Both the position numbers and the translations under genes were made by a program. DNA of 64,000 nt from Rhodocyclales bacterium RIFCSPLOWO2_02_FULL_63_24 (GTDB lineage Bacteria > Pseudomonadota > Gammaproteobacteria > Burkholderiales > Rhodocyclaceae), in the NCBI GenBank assembly GCA_001828935.1, contig MHZX01000110.1, forward strand, positions 20,594 to 84,593, given 5' to 3'. The notes under the pieces are model-generated. The model did no database searches. It was given only the letters and a program-made list of their open reading frames with translations, and was not told the DNA's origin. Positions 48,405 through 58,363 of the stretch are shown one piece after another (the first letter of the stretch is position 1; every line of letters begins with the position of its first letter).

Positions 48405-49915
48405 GCTTCGCGGCGGCGTAGCGCCGCCAGGCAGGCGCCGGCCGCGATCAGCAGCGCCAGCAGGTTGCCCCAGCGCGCATAGGGCGTCAGGCCGCTGCGG
48501 CCCTGGGCCTGCACCACCAGCGCAGCGGTGACGAAAGGCGGCAGCGCGGCGGCGATTTCACCGTTCGGGGCGACCATGGCGGTCATTCCGGTGTTGGTGG
48601 CGCGCAGCATCACGCGGCCGGTTTCGATGGCGCGCAGCCGGGCAATCTGCAAGTGTTGCGGCTGCGCCAGCGAATCGCCGAACCACGCCGTGTTGGAAAG
48701 ATTCACCAGCAGGGTCGCCGCCGGCAAGGCGCCGAGCAGCTCCTCGCCGAACAGATCCTCATAGCAGATATTCGGCGCGATGCGCTGTCCGGCCACGTTG
48801 AGCGCTTCCTGGCGCGCCGATCCCGCGGTGAAATCCGACATTGGAATATGCGCGAAGCGGAAGAACCAGCCAAAGCCGGGCGGGGCGTACTCGCCGAAGG
48901 GTACCAGGTGGCGTTTGGCATAGGCCTGGGCGGCGAGTTGCGGCGTCAGGGTCACCGCGCCGTTGGTATAGCCGCCGTCGGTGGTGCCGACGGCGACGCC
49001 GATCAGCGCGTCGCCGTGACGCGTCAGGCCGTGCAACACTTCGCGCGGAACTTCGTTGAAATACAGTGGCAGGGCGGTCTCCGGCAGCACGGTGAGCGCG
49101 GCCGGATGATTTTGCGCCAGGCGCAGGTAGGTATCCACCGACAGCGGCAGCCGTTTCGGGTCCCACTTCAGGCTTTGCGGCACGTTGCCCTGCAACAGAC
49201 TGACGGTGACCGGGCTGCCGGCCGGTTGGGTCCAGTCCATGCGTCGCAGCAGGCCGCCGAGGCCGAGCAGCAGCATGATCGCGATCCACGCCCCCGGCTT
49301 GCGCCAGCCGCCGCCGCGCATTGCGCCCAGCAGCCCGCCGATCAGGGCGACGCCGAAGCCGACGCCATAGACGCCGAGCACCGATGCCCAGCCCGCCAAG
49401 GGACTGGGCGGGCTTTGCGAATAGCCGACGGCGAGCCAGGGAAAGCCGGTGAACAGCGTGCCGCGCAGCCATTCGGCGAGGGTCCACAGGCCGGCGAAGA
49501 GCAGCGCGTCGCGTCGCGTGCTGCTGCGCCAGCGCACGAACAGGCCGCCCGCCAGTGCGGGAAACAGGGCCAGGTAGAGGCAGAACAGCAGCGTCGCGCC
49601 GGCCGCCGCGGGCGGCGCCAGGCCGGCGAACTGCGAGAGGCTGACATAGATCCACGACACGCCGAACAGGAAACAGCCGGCGCCCCAGGCCAGGCCGAGC
49701 AGCATCGCTGCGCGCGTGGTGGTCGCCTTGCGCCAGAGCAGGAACAGCCCGCCCAGGGCAAGAGTCGGCGCTGGCCAGACGGGGAAATATGCGGCGAAAT
49801 AGGCGTCGAAGGGTGCGAAGCCGAGGACGCAGAGCGCCCCCAGCGCCGCTGCCGCGGCAAGCGAGGAAACTGCCGGACGCCGCGGCGTCGGCAGTGGCGT
49901 CCGCGCCTGCGTCAT
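48401..49915 (-). CDS. lnt: Apolipoprotein N-acyltransferase
   Basis: Lnt adds the third acyl chain to bacterial lipoproteins at the inner membrane. The protein has 504 residues with six to eight hydrophobic segments in the first 200 and at the C-terminus. The nitrilase-like catalytic domain carries the triad Glu in TVLPETALPLY, Lys in YAKRHLVPFGEYAP and Cys in APNICYEDLFG. It overlaps corC by four bases, the standard corC-lnt arrangement. The complementary strand within it contains the 18-bp GCAAGAGTCGGCGCTGGC word. Confidence 0.96.
   Translation of the reverse strand: MTQARTPLPTPRRPAVSSLAAAAALGALCVLGFAPFDAYFAAYFPVWPAPTLALGGLFLLWRKATTTRAAMLLGLAWGAGCFLFGVSWIYVSLSQFAGLAPPAAAGATLLFCLYLALFPALAGGLFVRWRSSTRRDALLFAGLWTLAEWLRGTLFTGFPWLAVGYSQSPPSPLAGWASVLGVYGVGFGVALIGGLLGAMRGGGWRKPGAWIAIMLLLGLGGLLRRMDWTQPAGSPVTVSLLQGNVPQSLKWDPKRLPLSVDTYLRLAQNHPAALTVLPETALPLYFNEVPREVLHGLTRHGDALIGVAVGTTDGGYTNGAVTLTPQLAAQAYAKRHLVPFGEYAPPGFGWFFRFAHIPMSDFTAGSARQEALNVAGQRIAPNICYEDLFGEELLGALPAATLLVNLSNTAWFGDSLAQPQHLQIARLRAIETGRVMLRATNTGMTAMVAPNGEIAAALPPFVTAALVVQAQGRSGLTPYARWGNLLALLIAAGACLAALRRREA
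49759..49776 (+). repeat. 18-bp dispersed word in lnt
   Basis: GCAAGAGTCGGCGCTGGC, then CAGACGG, lies on the plus strand, antisense to lnt. The recG copy (10689-10706) reads the same 18 bases followed by GAGACG. Here the opposite strand codes PAPTLA, unrelated to the ARVGAG coded by the recG and ureD copies, so protein conservation cannot explain the identity. Confidence 0.5.
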
Positions 49916-50766
49916 TGGGCAGCGGGGGGCAACGCTGACAGCGGCAGGTCTTTCTGCGGATCGACCAACAGGGTGTGCACGCGACGGCTGTCGGCGCGCA
50001 ATACCTGCATGCGCATGCCGTCGATGCTGACCACTTCGTTGCGCTTGGGCAGGCGACCGAGGTGATGAATGACGAGGCCGCCCACCGTGTCGAAATGCTC
50101 GTCGGGAAACTGGGTGGCGAACGCGGCGTTGAAGTCGGCGATTTCGGTCACGGCCTTGACGCGATAGCGGCCGGTGTTGTCCTTGACGATGTTGTCGGCG
50201 GTTTCGTCGAAGTCGTATTCGTCTTCGATGTCGCCGACGATCTGTTCCAGCACGTCCTCGATGGTGACCAGTCCGGCAACGCCGCCGTATTCGTCAACCA
50301 CGATCGCCATGTGGTTGCGCGAGGCCCGGAATTCGCGCAGCAGGACGTTCAGCCGTTTCGATTCGGGGATGAAGATGGCCGGGCGCAAGGTGTCGCGCAG
50401 GTCGAATTCCTTGCCGGCGAAGTAGCGCAGCAGATCCTTGGCCAGCAGGATGCCGAGCACGTCGTCCTTGCTTTCGCCGATCGCGGGAAAGCGCGAGTGC
50501 GCGGTTTCCAGCACCACCTCGACGATTTGTTCGGGGGATTCGTTGATATCCACGACGTCCATTTGCGCGCGCGGCACCATGATGTCGCGCACCGCCATGT
50601 CGGCCACCGCAAGTGCGCCTTCGATGATCGACAAGGCGTCGGCGTCCATCAGGTGGCGCTCGAAGGCGCCGTGCAGCAAATCAAGGAGTTGTTCGCGGTC
50701 TTCGGGTTCGCGCAACAGCAGCGCGGAAAGACGTTCGATCAGGCCGGGGCGACTGGAAGGGTCCAT
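49912..50766 (-). CDS. corC: CorC-type CBS-pair transporter/effector
   Basis: A 284-residue cytoplasmic CorC protein implicated in magnesium/cobalt homeostasis. Two CBS domains are seen (VRDIMVPRAQMDVVDINESPEQ and HMAIVVDEYGGVAGLVTIEDVLEQIVG), followed by a CorC_HlyC transporter-associated domain (YRVKAVTEIADFNAAF, TVGGLVIHHLGRLPKRNE). It lacks the membrane domain of longer relatives. Part of the ybeY-corC-lnt series. Confidence 0.94.
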   Translation of the reverse strand: MDPSSRPGLIERLSALLLREPEDREQLLDLLHGAFERHLMDADALSIIEGALAVADMAVRDIMVPRAQMDVVDINESPEQIVEVVLETAHSRFPAIGESKDDVLGILLAKDLLRYFAGKEFDLRDTLRPAIFIPESKRLNVLLREFRASRNHMAIVVDEYGGVAGLVTIEDVLEQIVGDIEDEYDFDETADNIVKDNTGRYRVKAVTEIADFNAAFATQFPDEHFDTVGGLVIHHLGRLPKRNEVVSIDGMRMQVLRADSRRVHTLLVDPQKDLPLSALPPAAQ

Positions 50767-50769
50767 TAT

Positions 50770-51219
50770 TTACGCGTAAGGATCAGGATAGCCCAGGGTA
50801 GCGAGAATCTTCTGCTCGATCGCCTCCATGCGTTCGGCATCATCGGCGCCGCTCTCGTGGTCGTAGCCCTGCAAATGCAGCATACCATGCACCACCATGT
50901 GGGCGAAGTGGGCTTCCAGGGACTTGCCCTGTTCCAGCGCTTCGCGTTCGACCACGGGCAGGCACAGCACCAGGTCGCCGCTGATCCGCGCGCCGCATTC
51001 GTAGGGAAAGGACAGCACGTTGGTGGCGTAGTCCTTGCCGCGGTAGTCGCGGTTGAGGCATTGGCCCTCTTCCTGGCCGACGAAGCGCACCGTCACCTCG
51101 GCGGGCTTGAGGCAGGCCGCGTGCACCCAGCGGCGCACCTGCGGACGCGACGGTGCCCGGTCCTTGCCGCCCGGATACTGAATCGACAGACGCAACTCGG
51201 GCAGGCGGGGCGGCGCCAT
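50770..51219 (-). CDS. ybeY: Endoribonuclease YbeY
   Basis: YbeY is a single-strand RNase for 16S rRNA 3' maturation and ribosome quality control. The protein has 149 residues, with NRDYRGKDYATNVLSFPYE and the zinc motif HMVVHGMLHLQGYDHE (HxxxHxxGxxH), both diagnostic. It lies between phoH and corC, as is usual. Confidence 0.96.
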   Translation of the reverse strand: MAPPRLPELRLSIQYPGGKDRAPSRPQVRRWVHAACLKPAEVTVRFVGQEEGQCLNRDYRGKDYATNVLSFPYECGARISGDLVLCLPVVEREALEQGKSLEAHFAHMVVHGMLHLQGYDHESGADDAERMEAIEQKILATLGYPDPYA

Positions 51220-51224
51220 TCTGT

Positions 51225-52235
51225 TTAGTGGCCGCCGCCGCGCTTGGAGTCGGCAGAACCGGCGTGGGCCTCCGCCGACACTGCCTTTTCATAGGCGTCG
51301 ACAATCCGCGCCACCAGCGGGTGGCGCACCACGTCCGAGGCGTCGAAGTCGGTGAAGGCAAGGCCGCGAACATTGGCCAGGATGCGCCGCGCCTCGACCA
51401 GGCCGGACTTCTGGCCGCGCGGCAGGTCGATCTGCGTCACATCGCCGGTGACCACCGCCTTGGCGCCGATGCCGATGCGGGTGAGGAACATTTTCATCTG
51501 CTCCGGGGTGGTGTTCTGCGCCTCGTCGAGAATGATGAAGGCATGATTCAGGGTGCGTCCGCGCATGTAGGCCAGCGGCGCGATCTCGATGTTCTGTTTC
51601 TCGAACAGCTTGGACACCTTCTCGAAACCCATCAAGTCGTACAGCGCATCGTAGAGCGGGCGCAGATAGGGGTCGATCTTCTGCGCCAGATCGCCGGGCA
51701 GGAAGCCGAGCCGTTCGCCGGCCTCGACCGCCGGCCGGGTGAGGACGATGCGGCTGACCTGGTCGCGCTCGAAGGCGTCAATCGCCGAGGCGACGGCGAG
51801 GTAGGTCTTGCCGGTGCCGGCCGGACCGATGCCGAAGGTGATGTCGTGTTCCTGGATGTTGCGCAGGTACTTGCCCTGGTTCGGCGTGCGTCCGTGCAGG
51901 TCGGTCTTCTTCGTCAATAGGCCGGGATTCGGCTGGGCCGGCGCCAGCGGTGATCGCGCGTTGCGATTGCGCGTGATCTCGATCAGGCCGAGCTGGAGCT
52001 CGTCGATCGACAGCGGCTCGCTCGCCTGTTCGTAGAAATGCTGCAAGGCCGTCGCCGCCAGCCGCGACTGCGCCTGCTCGCCGCTGATCCGGCAGTGCTG
52101 GCCACGGCGGCTGATCGTGACATCGAAGGCGGCTTCGATCTGGCGCAGGTTCTCGTCGAGCGCGCCGCACAGATTCTGCAGCCGCGCGTTGTCGAGCGGC
52201 TGCAATGCAAGACTCAAGGGTCGGGGCAAGGCCAT
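51225..52235 (-). CDS. phoH: PhoH-like ATPase
   Basis: A 336-residue PhoH/PhoL family ATPase, linked to RNA metabolism and commonly paired with YbeY. Walker A is [12 protein letters not shown], Walker B is [11 protein letters not shown], and the region [22 protein letters not shown] is the family hallmark. The N-terminal KH-like part (residues 1-100) precedes the ATPase. It is five bases from ybeY and separated from miaB by a small secreted-protein gene. Confidence 0.95.
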   Translation of the reverse strand: MALPRPLSLALQPLDNARLQNLCGALDENLRQIEAAFDVTISRRGQHCRISGEQAQSRLAATALQHFYEQASEPLSIDELQLGLIEITRNRNARSPLAPAQPNPGLLTKKTDLHGRTPNQGKYLRNIQEHDITFGIGPAGTGKTYLAVASAIDAFERDQVSRIVLTRPAVEAGERLGFLPGDLAQKIDPYLRPLYDALYDLMGFEKVSKLFEKQNIEIAPLAYMRGRTLNHAFIILDEAQNTTPEQMKMFLTRIGIGAKAVVTGDVTQIDLPRGQKSGLVEARRILANVRGLAFTDFDASDVVRHPLVARIVDAYEKAVSAEAHAGSADSKRGGGH

Positions 52236-52240
52236 CCGAT

Positions 52241-52708
52241 CTAGTTGAGCTTGGGTGACGGCAAGGCCGCTTCCTGCTTGACGTCGGATAGTTTGCAGTT
52301 CTTGCTGACAAACAGCCCTGTCAGATGTTCCTTGCGCGCCTTCGCTTCGCCCAGACGCTCCGCGGCTTCTTTTTCCTTGGCATCGGCGACGCCTTTGGTG
52401 GCCGAGCCGAAGAGGCCGAGCAGGGGGGCCGCTTGTGCCAAGCCGACCGCCGCGCCAAGCGATCCGGACATCGCCGCCGCTTGAACCGCAACGCCGGTGG
52501 CCTGTTGCGTCAGTCCGGCGGTGGTCGCAGTCGTCGCGCTGGCATCGCGGTCGCTCTTGGCGATGCCCATGATCTTGTTCATTTCGTCGATCTCGGCGTA
52601 GATCTGGGAACAGGTCAGTTCCGCGTCCGTCAGTTTCACGCGCTCAATGGTCTGGGCAATGCTTGTCAGGGACAGGGCGGAAAGGATAACAATGACGACT
52701 GTTCGCAC
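52241..52708 (-). CDS. Secreted hypothetical protein between miaB and phoH
   Basis: A 155-residue protein with a signal peptide ([19 protein letters not shown]). The mature part has a Cys near residue 33, an Ala/Gly/Thr-rich middle that could be a helical hairpin or membrane-associated ([21 protein letters not shown]), and a charged coiled segment ending in a second Cys (KNCKLSD). GAGATCGACG precedes the start. I do not recognise the family. It sits inside the otherwise conserved miaB-phoH-ybeY-corC-lnt series, with tight spacing on both sides. Confidence 0.75.
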   Translation of the reverse strand: MRTVVIVILSALSLTSIAQTIERVKLTDAELTCSQIYAEIDEMNKIMGIAKSDRDASATTATTAGLTQQATGVAVQAAAMSGSLGAAVGLAQAAPLLGLFGSATKGVADAKEKEAAERLGEAKARKEHLTGLFVSKNCKLSDVKQEAALPSPKLN

Positions 52709-52719
52709 GTCGATCTCCT

Positions 52720-54075
52720 TCAGTTCTCGTGGTTGAGTTCTTCAGCGGTGATGCAGATTTCGCCGCGCAAACTGTGAGGCAGCGCGGCGGTGATGGCGAC
52801 ATCGACAAAGCGGCCGATCAGGCGTTGGTGGCCGGCGAAATTGACCACGCGATTGTTGTCCGTGCGCCCAGCCAACTCGCTGGCATCCTTCCTCGCGTGG
52901 CCTTCAACGAGGACGCGCTGCGTGGTACCTACCATCGCTTCGCTGATCCTCAAAGCCTGCGCTTCAATGGTTTTCTGCAGGCGCATCAGGCGCCGAATCT
53001 TCACCTCGGACGGCGTGTCGTCGGCCATGTCGGCGGCGGGCGTGCCGGGGCGCGGACTGTAGACGAAGGAAAAGCTGTTGTCGAAGTTCAGTTCCTCGAC
53101 CAGGCGCATGGTTTTTTCGAAATCTTCCTCGGATTCGCCGGGGAAACCGATGATGAAGTCGGACGAGAGCGACAGGTCGGGCCGTGCCGCCCTGAGCTTT
53201 CTCACCAGCGACTTGAATTCGAGCACCGAATAGCCGCGTTTCATCGCCGCCAGAATTCGATCCGAGCCGGACTGCACCGGCAGATGCAGATGCGAAACCA
53301 GCTTCGGCACGCTGCGGTAGGCGTCGATCAGCCGCTGCGTCATCTCGCGCGGATGCGATGTGGTGTAGCGGATGCGCTCGATGCCGGGCATGCCGGCGAT
53401 CGTCTCGATCAACAGCGCGAGATCGGCCGGTTCGTCGTCCTCATCCATGGCGCCGCGGTAGGCATTGACGTTTTGTCCGAGCAGGGTGACTTCGCGCACA
53501 CCGATTCTTACGAGGCCCTCGATCTCGGCGACGACATCGGCAAACGGGCGCGAGACTTCCTCGCCGCGCGTGTAGGGCACGACGCAGAAACTGCAGTATT
53601 TCGAGCAGCCTTCCATGATCGAGACGAAAGCCGAGGTACCGCTCACGCTGGCGGGCGGCAGGGCGTCGAATTTCTCGATTTCCGGGAAGGAGATGTCGAC
53701 CTGCGCGCGCCCGCTGCGGCGGCGCGCGGCGATCATCTGCGGCAGCCGATGCAGGGTCTGCGGGCCGAAGACCAGATCGACATACGGGGCGCGGGCGACG
53801 ATGGCTTCGCCCTCCTGGCTGGCGACGCAGCCGCCGACGCCGATCACCAGGTTCGGGTTGAGTTGCTTGAGATGCTTGATACGACCGAGGTCGTGGAACA
53901 CCTTCTCCTGCGCTTTTTCGCGCACCGAGCAGGTGTTGAACAGGATGATGTCGGCTTCCTCGGGGTTTTCCGTCTTGACCGCGCCGTCGCTGCCGGCCAG
54001 TACATCGGCCATCTTGTCGGAGTCGTACTCGTTCATCTGGCAGCCGAAGGTGCGGATGAACACTTTCTTTGCCAT
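52720..54075 (-). CDS. miaB: tRNA-2-methylthio-N6-dimethylallyladenosine synthase
   Basis: MiaB is a radical-SAM methylthiotransferase that modifies A37 of tRNAs reading U-starting codons. The protein has 451 residues. The N-terminal UPF0004 domain has Cys in [16 protein letters not shown] and GVGGCVASQ; the radical-SAM cluster is [16 protein letters not shown] (CxxxCxxC); a TRAM domain ends the protein ([11 protein letters not shown]). The ORF track extends 109 codons upstream, through the divergent region, but [13 protein letters not shown] is the family start. Confidence 0.97.
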   Translation of the reverse strand: MAKKVFIRTFGCQMNEYDSDKMADVLAGSDGAVKTENPEEADIILFNTCSVREKAQEKVFHDLGRIKHLKQLNPNLVIGVGGCVASQEGEAIVARAPYVDLVFGPQTLHRLPQMIAARRRSGRAQVDISFPEIEKFDALPPASVSGTSAFVSIMEGCSKYCSFCVVPYTRGEEVSRPFADVVAEIEGLVRIGVREVTLLGQNVNAYRGAMDEDDEPADLALLIETIAGMPGIERIRYTTSHPREMTQRLIDAYRSVPKLVSHLHLPVQSGSDRILAAMKRGYSVLEFKSLVRKLRAARPDLSLSSDFIIGFPGESEEDFEKTMRLVEELNFDNSFSFVYSPRPGTPAADMADDTPSEVKIRRLMRLQKTIEAQALRISEAMVGTTQRVLVEGHARKDASELAGRTDNNRVVNFAGHQRLIGRFVDVAITAALPHSLRGEICITAEELNHEN

Positions 54076-54153
54076 CGTCGATTGCGGAAGGAGATAAGGA
54101 ACAGTGCCAATTATAGAGCAGCGCATCAAGCGGCTGTTTGCTACCATCGCCAG

Positions 54154-54909
54154 ATGAAAACGAAGTTTCAAAAGAGGCTGGCTGCGGATATCACGCCTGC
54201 CTCGTCGGCATTGAGCGGAGCAACTGTAACCAAATCGGCAGTCGTTCTGCTCTCCGGCGGCCTCGATTCCGCCACGGTTCTGGCCTTGGCGCGCGAACAG
54301 GGTTTTGCCTGCCACTGCCTGTCGCTCGACTACGGCCAGCGCCATGGCGCCGAACTGCTGGCGGCGGCACGGGTCGCCACGGCCTTGGGGGCGGCCGCGC
54401 ACCGCGTGCTGAAACTGGACCTTGGCCAGTTGGGCGGTTCCGCGCTGACCGACAGTTCGATCGCCGTGCCGACCGGTGGGGTGCAGCCCGGCATACCGGT
54501 TACCTATGTGCCGGCGCGCAACACCATCATGCTGGCCCTGGCCCTGGCCTGGGCCGAGGTGCTCGGGGCGCAGGACATTTTCGTCGGGGTCAATGCCGTG
54601 GATTATTCAGGTTATCCGGATTGCCGGCCGGAATTCATTCGCGCTTTCGAGGCGCTTGCCAATCTGGCAACCAAGGCGGCGGTAGAGGGAAGGCCGCTGC
54701 AAGTGCATGCGCCGCTGATCGAGATGAGCAAGGCGCAAATCATTGCCCAAGGCAGCCGGCTGGGTGTCGACTATGGGCTTACCGTGTCGTGCTACCAGGC
54801 CGACGAGACGGGACGGGCCTGCGGTCTGTGCGATTCCTGCCGCCTGCGCAGCCAAGGCTTTGCCGCCGCTGGCCTGGCGGACCCCACCGGCTACGCGCAC
54901 GGCAATTGA
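54154..54909 (+). CDS. queC: 7-cyano-7-deazaguanine synthase
   Basis: QueC makes preQ0 in queuosine synthesis, using ATP. The protein has 251 residues. It has the PP-loop [46 protein letters not shown], and the zinc Cys cluster [17 protein letters not shown]. The start at 54154 (MKTKFQKRL) carries about 25 extra residues before the PP-loop; a closer start is possible. It is divergent from miaB, another tRNA-modification gene. Confidence 0.96.
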   Translation: MKTKFQKRLAADITPASSALSGATVTKSAVVLLSGGLDSATVLALAREQGFACHCLSLDYGQRHGAELLAAARVATALGAAAHRVLKLDLGQLGGSALTDSSIAVPTGGVQPGIPVTYVPARNTIMLALALAWAEVLGAQDIFVGVNAVDYSGYPDCRPEFIRAFEALANLATKAAVEGRPLQVHAPLIEMSKAQIIAQGSRLGVDYGLTVSCYQADETGRACGLCDSCRLRSQGFAAAGLADPTGYAHGN

Positions 54910-55015
54910 TTGCCATTATTTAGGGTCAAAGAAGACTGATTCCCCGCTCCAGGCGGTATTTTAGAATGGCCGGCTGTACAAGGGTCCATCGACGGTCCTG
55001 GCTTGGGGGAGATTC

Positions 55016-56116
55016 ATGGAATTCACTATTCATCTTCAGATTCTGGGCATTGTTTTCGTCACCGGCATCATCATGGGCGCGGTGGCCAACAAGACCAACT
55101 TTTGCACCATGGGCGCCGTTTCGGACTGGGTGAACATGGGCGACACGGGGCGCCTGCGGGCCTGGTTGCTGGCCATTGCAGTGGCCACGCTGGGCGTGGC
55201 GGTGCTCGAGGCCGCGGGCAAGGTCGCTATCGGAACCAGCACTTTCCCGCCCTATCGCACGCCCAATCTGGCTTGGCTGCGTTATGTGCTGGGTGGCCTG
55301 ATGTTCGGCATCGGCATGACGCTGGCCTCGGGTTGCGGCAACAAGACGCTGGTGCGCATCGGCGGCGGCAACTTGAAATCCCTGGTGGTTCTGGCGATCG
55401 CCTCGGCCTGCGCCTATGCAATGCTGTGGACCAATTTCTACGATACGGCATTCGGCAGCTGGATGTCGGCGACCACCGTCAATCTGGCGAGTGCCGGCAA
55501 AGCCAGTCAGGCGTTGGGGGATCTGGTCGGCCTCGGCAATACGGCGTTCGGCGTGGCGCTGGCTGTGGCGCTGCTTGGGTTCGCCTTCTCCTCGCGCGAT
55601 TTCAGGGGCAGCTTCGACAACATCCTGGGCGGCGCGGTGATCGGCATCGCCGTCATCGTCGGCTGGTATGTCACCGGCAGTTCGATGGGCGTGGCCTGGA
55701 AGGAATTCGCCGACTTTGCCGACGTCAAGCCATTGCGGGTTGAAACCCAATCCTTCACCTTCATGAGTCCGATGGGCGACCTGGCGCGCTATGTGATGAG
55801 CCCGGCGGACACTTCGTTGATCAACTTCGGCATCATGGCGCTGGCCGGCGTGATCGTCGGCTCCTTGCTTTATGCATTGATAACCAGAAGTTTTCGCATC
55901 GAGTGGTTCGTCAGTCTCGGCGATTTCGCCAATCATGCAGTGGGCGCGGTGCTGATGGGCATTGGCGGCGTGTTGTCGATGGGGTGCACCATAGGGCAGG
56001 GGATTACCGGCGTTTCGACGCTGGCCTTGGGGTCGGTGCTGACGCTGATGGCGATCGTGGCGGGCGCCGCCGGCACGATGAAGTATCAGTACTGGCGGAT
56101 GATGCAGGAAGCCTGA
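55016..56116 (+). CDS. YeeE/YedE family thiosulfate/sulfur transporter (TsuA-like)
   Basis: An inner-membrane protein of 366 residues with about nine to ten hydrophobic segments. Three conserved Cys motifs line the predicted path: Cys30 in NFCTMG, Cys107 in ASGCGNKTLVRIGGGN, and a third in MGCTIGQGITGVS. These match the Cys residues used by TsuA for thiosulfate passage. Usually a TusA-like TsuB partner is nearby; none is seen here. GGGGGAGATTC precedes the start. It is a single gene between queC and rplM. The secreted rhodanese elsewhere in the window could share sulfur metabolism with it. Confidence 0.9.
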   Translation: MEFTIHLQILGIVFVTGIIMGAVANKTNFCTMGAVSDWVNMGDTGRLRAWLLAIAVATLGVAVLEAAGKVAIGTSTFPPYRTPNLAWLRYVLGGLMFGIGMTLASGCGNKTLVRIGGGNLKSLVVLAIASACAYAMLWTNFYDTAFGSWMSATTVNLASAGKASQALGDLVGLGNTAFGVALAVALLGFAFSSRDFRGSFDNILGGAVIGIAVIVGWYVTGSSMGVAWKEFADFADVKPLRVETQSFTFMSPMGDLARYVMSPADTSLINFGIMALAGVIVGSLLYALITRSFRIEWFVSLGDFANHAVGAVLMGIGGVLSMGCTIGQGITGVSTLALGSVLTLMAIVAGAAGTMKYQYWRMMQEA

Positions 56117-56176
56117 CCGGCAACAAGTGCACCGGACGGCAAGATGGCCGGCCGGAAAAGACGCGATAAATCCTAT

Positions 56177-56206
56177 TTGACAGGGGCTTTCGCGATTGGT
56201 TAGAAT
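56177..56206 (+). promoter_or_regulatory. Sigma-70 promoter of rplM-rpsI
   Basis: TTGACA at 56177-56182 and TAGAAT at 56201-56206 are separated by 18 bases. The -35 is perfect and the -10 differs at one position from TATAAT. It lies about 85 bases before the rplM ATG, consistent with a strong promoter for ribosomal protein genes and leaving room for a leader. Confidence 0.75.
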
Positions 56207-56289
56207 GCTCGGCTTTCCGAGAAGCGCATGGGCGGATTTCATCCCTTGCTGCGCGGGCCGGGTTATCGAAGCAAGCAAGGAATACGAGA

Positions 56290-56718
56290 ATGAAAACATT
56301 TTCCGCCAAGCCGCATGAGGTCCAGCACGACTGGTTTGTCGTCGATGCCACGGACAAGGTGCTCGGCCGCCTGGCTACAGAGATTGCCCGCCGCCTGCGG
56401 GGCAAGCACAAGCCGATCTTCACGCCGCACGTTGACACCGGCGACTACATCGTCGTGGTGAATGTCGAAAAGCTGCGCGTTACCGGCAACAAGGCCCAGG
56501 ACAAGAAATACTATAGCCACACCGGCTATCCGGGCGGCATCAATGAAACCAACTTCACCAAGCTGCAGCAGCGTTTCCCCGGTCGCATCCTGGAGAAGGC
56601 CGTCAAGGGCATGCTGCCAAAGGGCCCGCTGGGCTATGCGATGCTGAAGAAGATGAAGTGCTACGCCGGCACCGCCCACCCGCATACCGCTCAGCAGCCG
56701 AAGACGCTGGAAATCTAA
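56290..56718 (+). CDS. rplM: Ribosomal protein L13
   Basis: Large-subunit protein L13, 142 residues, an early assembly protein of 50S. It has [43 protein letters not shown], the GDYIVVVN strand and [10 protein letters not shown]. An AAGGAA site lies before the ATG. rpsI follows after nine bases, the universal rplM-rpsI order. Confidence 0.99.
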   Translation: MKTFSAKPHEVQHDWFVVDATDKVLGRLATEIARRLRGKHKPIFTPHVDTGDYIVVVNVEKLRVTGNKAQDKKYYSHTGYPGGINETNFTKLQQRFPGRILEKAVKGMLPKGPLGYAMLKKMKCYAGTAHPHTAQQPKTLEI

Positions 56719-56727
56719 GGAGTTCTC

Positions 56728-57120
56728 ATGGCAGTCACCCAATATTATGGTACCGGTCGGCGCAAGACCGCCATTGCCCGCGTGTTCCTGCGCAGCGGCA
56801 GTGGCAAGTTCGTGGTCAACGACAAGCCGGTCGACGAGTTTTTTTCGCGCGAAACCGGCCGCATGGTCGTGCGCCAGCCGCTTGAACTGACCCAGCACAC
56901 CAATACCTTTGACATTCTTGTGAATGTCGAAGGTGGCGGCGAGTCTGGCCAGGCAGGTGCTGTGCGTCATGGAATTACCCGCGCCCTGATCGAATACGAT
57001 GCGACGCTGAAACCCGCCCTGTCCGGTGCCGGTTTCGTTACGCGCGATGCGCGCGAGGTCGAGCGCAAGAAGGTCGGCTTCCGCAAGGCACGTCGCCGCA
57101 AGCAGTTCTCGAAGCGGTAA
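56728..57120 (+). CDS. rpsI: Ribosomal protein S9
   Basis: Small-subunit protein S9, 130 residues. [17 protein letters not shown] at the start, [15 protein letters not shown] in the middle and the basic tail RRRKQFSKR, whose last Arg reaches the P site. AAGGAGTT is an ideal ribosome-binding site. A strong terminator follows. Confidence 0.99.
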   Translation: MAVTQYYGTGRRKTAIARVFLRSGSGKFVVNDKPVDEFFSRETGRMVVRQPLELTQHTNTFDILVNVEGGGESGQAGAVRHGITRALIEYDATLKPALSGAGFVTRDAREVERKKVGFRKARRRKQFSKR

Positions 57121-57146
57121 TCTTCAGCGCTTGTACCGCTGTTGTG

Positions 57147-57172
57147 AAAAAGCCGCCCTCGGGCGGCTTTTT
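57147..57172 (+). terminator. Rho-independent terminator after rpsI
   Basis: AAAAAGCCGCCC, a two-base loop, then GGGCGGCTTTTT forms a perfect stem ending in five T residues. It is symmetrical enough to work on both strands. It follows the rpsI stop by 26 bases. Confidence 0.95.
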
Positions 57173-57178
57173 AGTTAT

Positions 57179-57226
57179 GTCCCCGTCCCAAAGGGCGGGG
57201 ACGGTATCCCAGCGATATGTCCCCGC
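57179..57226. repeat. GTCCCCG hairpin/repeat after rpsI
   Basis: GTCCCCGTCCC at 57179-57189 pairs with GGGCGGGGAC at 57193-57202 with one bulge. A further TGTCCCCG follows near 57219-57226. It looks like a REP-type unit in the rpsI-argC spacer. No coding sequence is seen in this spacer. Confidence 0.5.
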
Positions 57227-57325
57227 TAAGCTTTCTCGAAATGCCGCCGGAAGCCTCTGTCGGTACTCCATTTCGTTCCATTTGATTACGGGTTACCATC
57301 AACCCTTCGCAGCAAGGAGCTAGGT

Positions 57326-58363
57326 ATGATCAGGGCAGGAATCGTCGGCGGGACTGGCTACACCGGGGTGGAACTGCTGCGCTTGTTGGCAAGGCATCCC
57401 AAGGTTGAACTGGCGGCCATCACTTCCCGCGGCGAGGCCGGGACGGCGGTCGCCGATATGTTTCCCAGCCTTCGCGGTTCGGTAGGACTCAAGTTCAGCG
57501 ATCCGAAGGAGGCGCCGCTGAACGGGTGCGATGTGGTCTTCTTCGCCACTCCCAATGGCATCGCCATGCAGCAGGCGCCAGCCCTGCTGGACGCAGGCGT
57601 GAAAGTAATCGATCTGGCGGCCGATTTCCGCATCCAGAACGTAGCGCTCTGGGAGCAATGGTATGGCATGAGCCACGCCAGCCCGGCGCTGGTCGCCGAG
57701 GCGGTATATGGCTTGCCTGAGGTCAATCGCGAACAGATCTGCGGCGCCCGCCTGGTGGCCAACCCGGGTTGCTACCCGACGGCGACGCAACTTGGTTTCC
57801 TGCCGCTGGTGGAAGCCGGCTGTGTCGATTTGGAGCACTTGATCGCGGATGCCAAGTCGGGTGTATCTGGCGCCGGCCGCAAGGCGGAGACCCATATCCT
57901 GTTTTCCGAAGCGTCGGACAATTTCAAGGCCTACGGGGTTCCGGGTCATCGGCACCTGCCTGAAATTCGTCAAGGGCTGGCGCGCGCGGCTGGTCGCGAG
58001 GCAAGGCAGGTCGGCCTGACCTTCGTGCCGCACCTGACGCCAATGATTCGCGGCATCCATGCGACGCTCTATGCTCGCGTTACTCGTGAAGAGGATTTTC
58101 AGGCCTTGTTCGAGCAGCGCTACGCTAACGAACCATTTGTTGATGTGCTGCCGCCAAAATCGCATCCCGAAACACGGTCGGTGCGCGCTGCCAATATGTG
58201 CCGGATAGCGCTGCATCGGCCGCAAGGCGGCGATACGCTGGTGGTTCTCTCGGTGATCGACAACTTGGTCAAGGGAGCTGCTGGGCAGGCAGTGCAGAAC
58301 ATGAACATTATGTTTGGTCTGGATGAATGTTCGGGTCTTTCGCAAGTTCCCGTCTTGCCTTGA
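57326..58363 (+). CDS. argC: N-acetyl-gamma-glutamyl-phosphate reductase
   Basis: ArgC reduces N-acetylglutamyl phosphate with NADPH in arginine synthesis. The protein has 345 residues. It has the Rossmann start [21 protein letters not shown], the catalytic Cys in [24 protein letters not shown], and [24 protein letters not shown] precedes the ATG. The next gene starts inside its last 37 bases. Confidence 0.98.
   Translation: MIRAGIVGGTGYTGVELLRLLARHPKVELAAITSRGEAGTAVADMFPSLRGSVGLKFSDPKEAPLNGCDVVFFATPNGIAMQQAPALLDAGVKVIDLAADFRIQNVALWEQWYGMSHASPALVAEAVYGLPEVNREQICGARLVANPGCYPTATQLGFLPLVEAGCVDLEHLIADAKSGVSGAGRKAETHILFSEASDNFKAYGVPGHRHLPEIRQGLARAAGREARQVGLTFVPHLTPMIRGIHATLYARVTREEDFQALFEQRYANEPFVDVLPPKSHPETRSVRAANMCRIALHRPQGGDTLVVLSVIDNLVKGAAGQAVQNMNIMFGLDECSGLSQVPVLP

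Noticed and set aside
52729-54153. N-terminal part of the 726-residue ORF ending in queC
   Set aside because: It runs antisense through miaB. QueC homology begins only after 54154.
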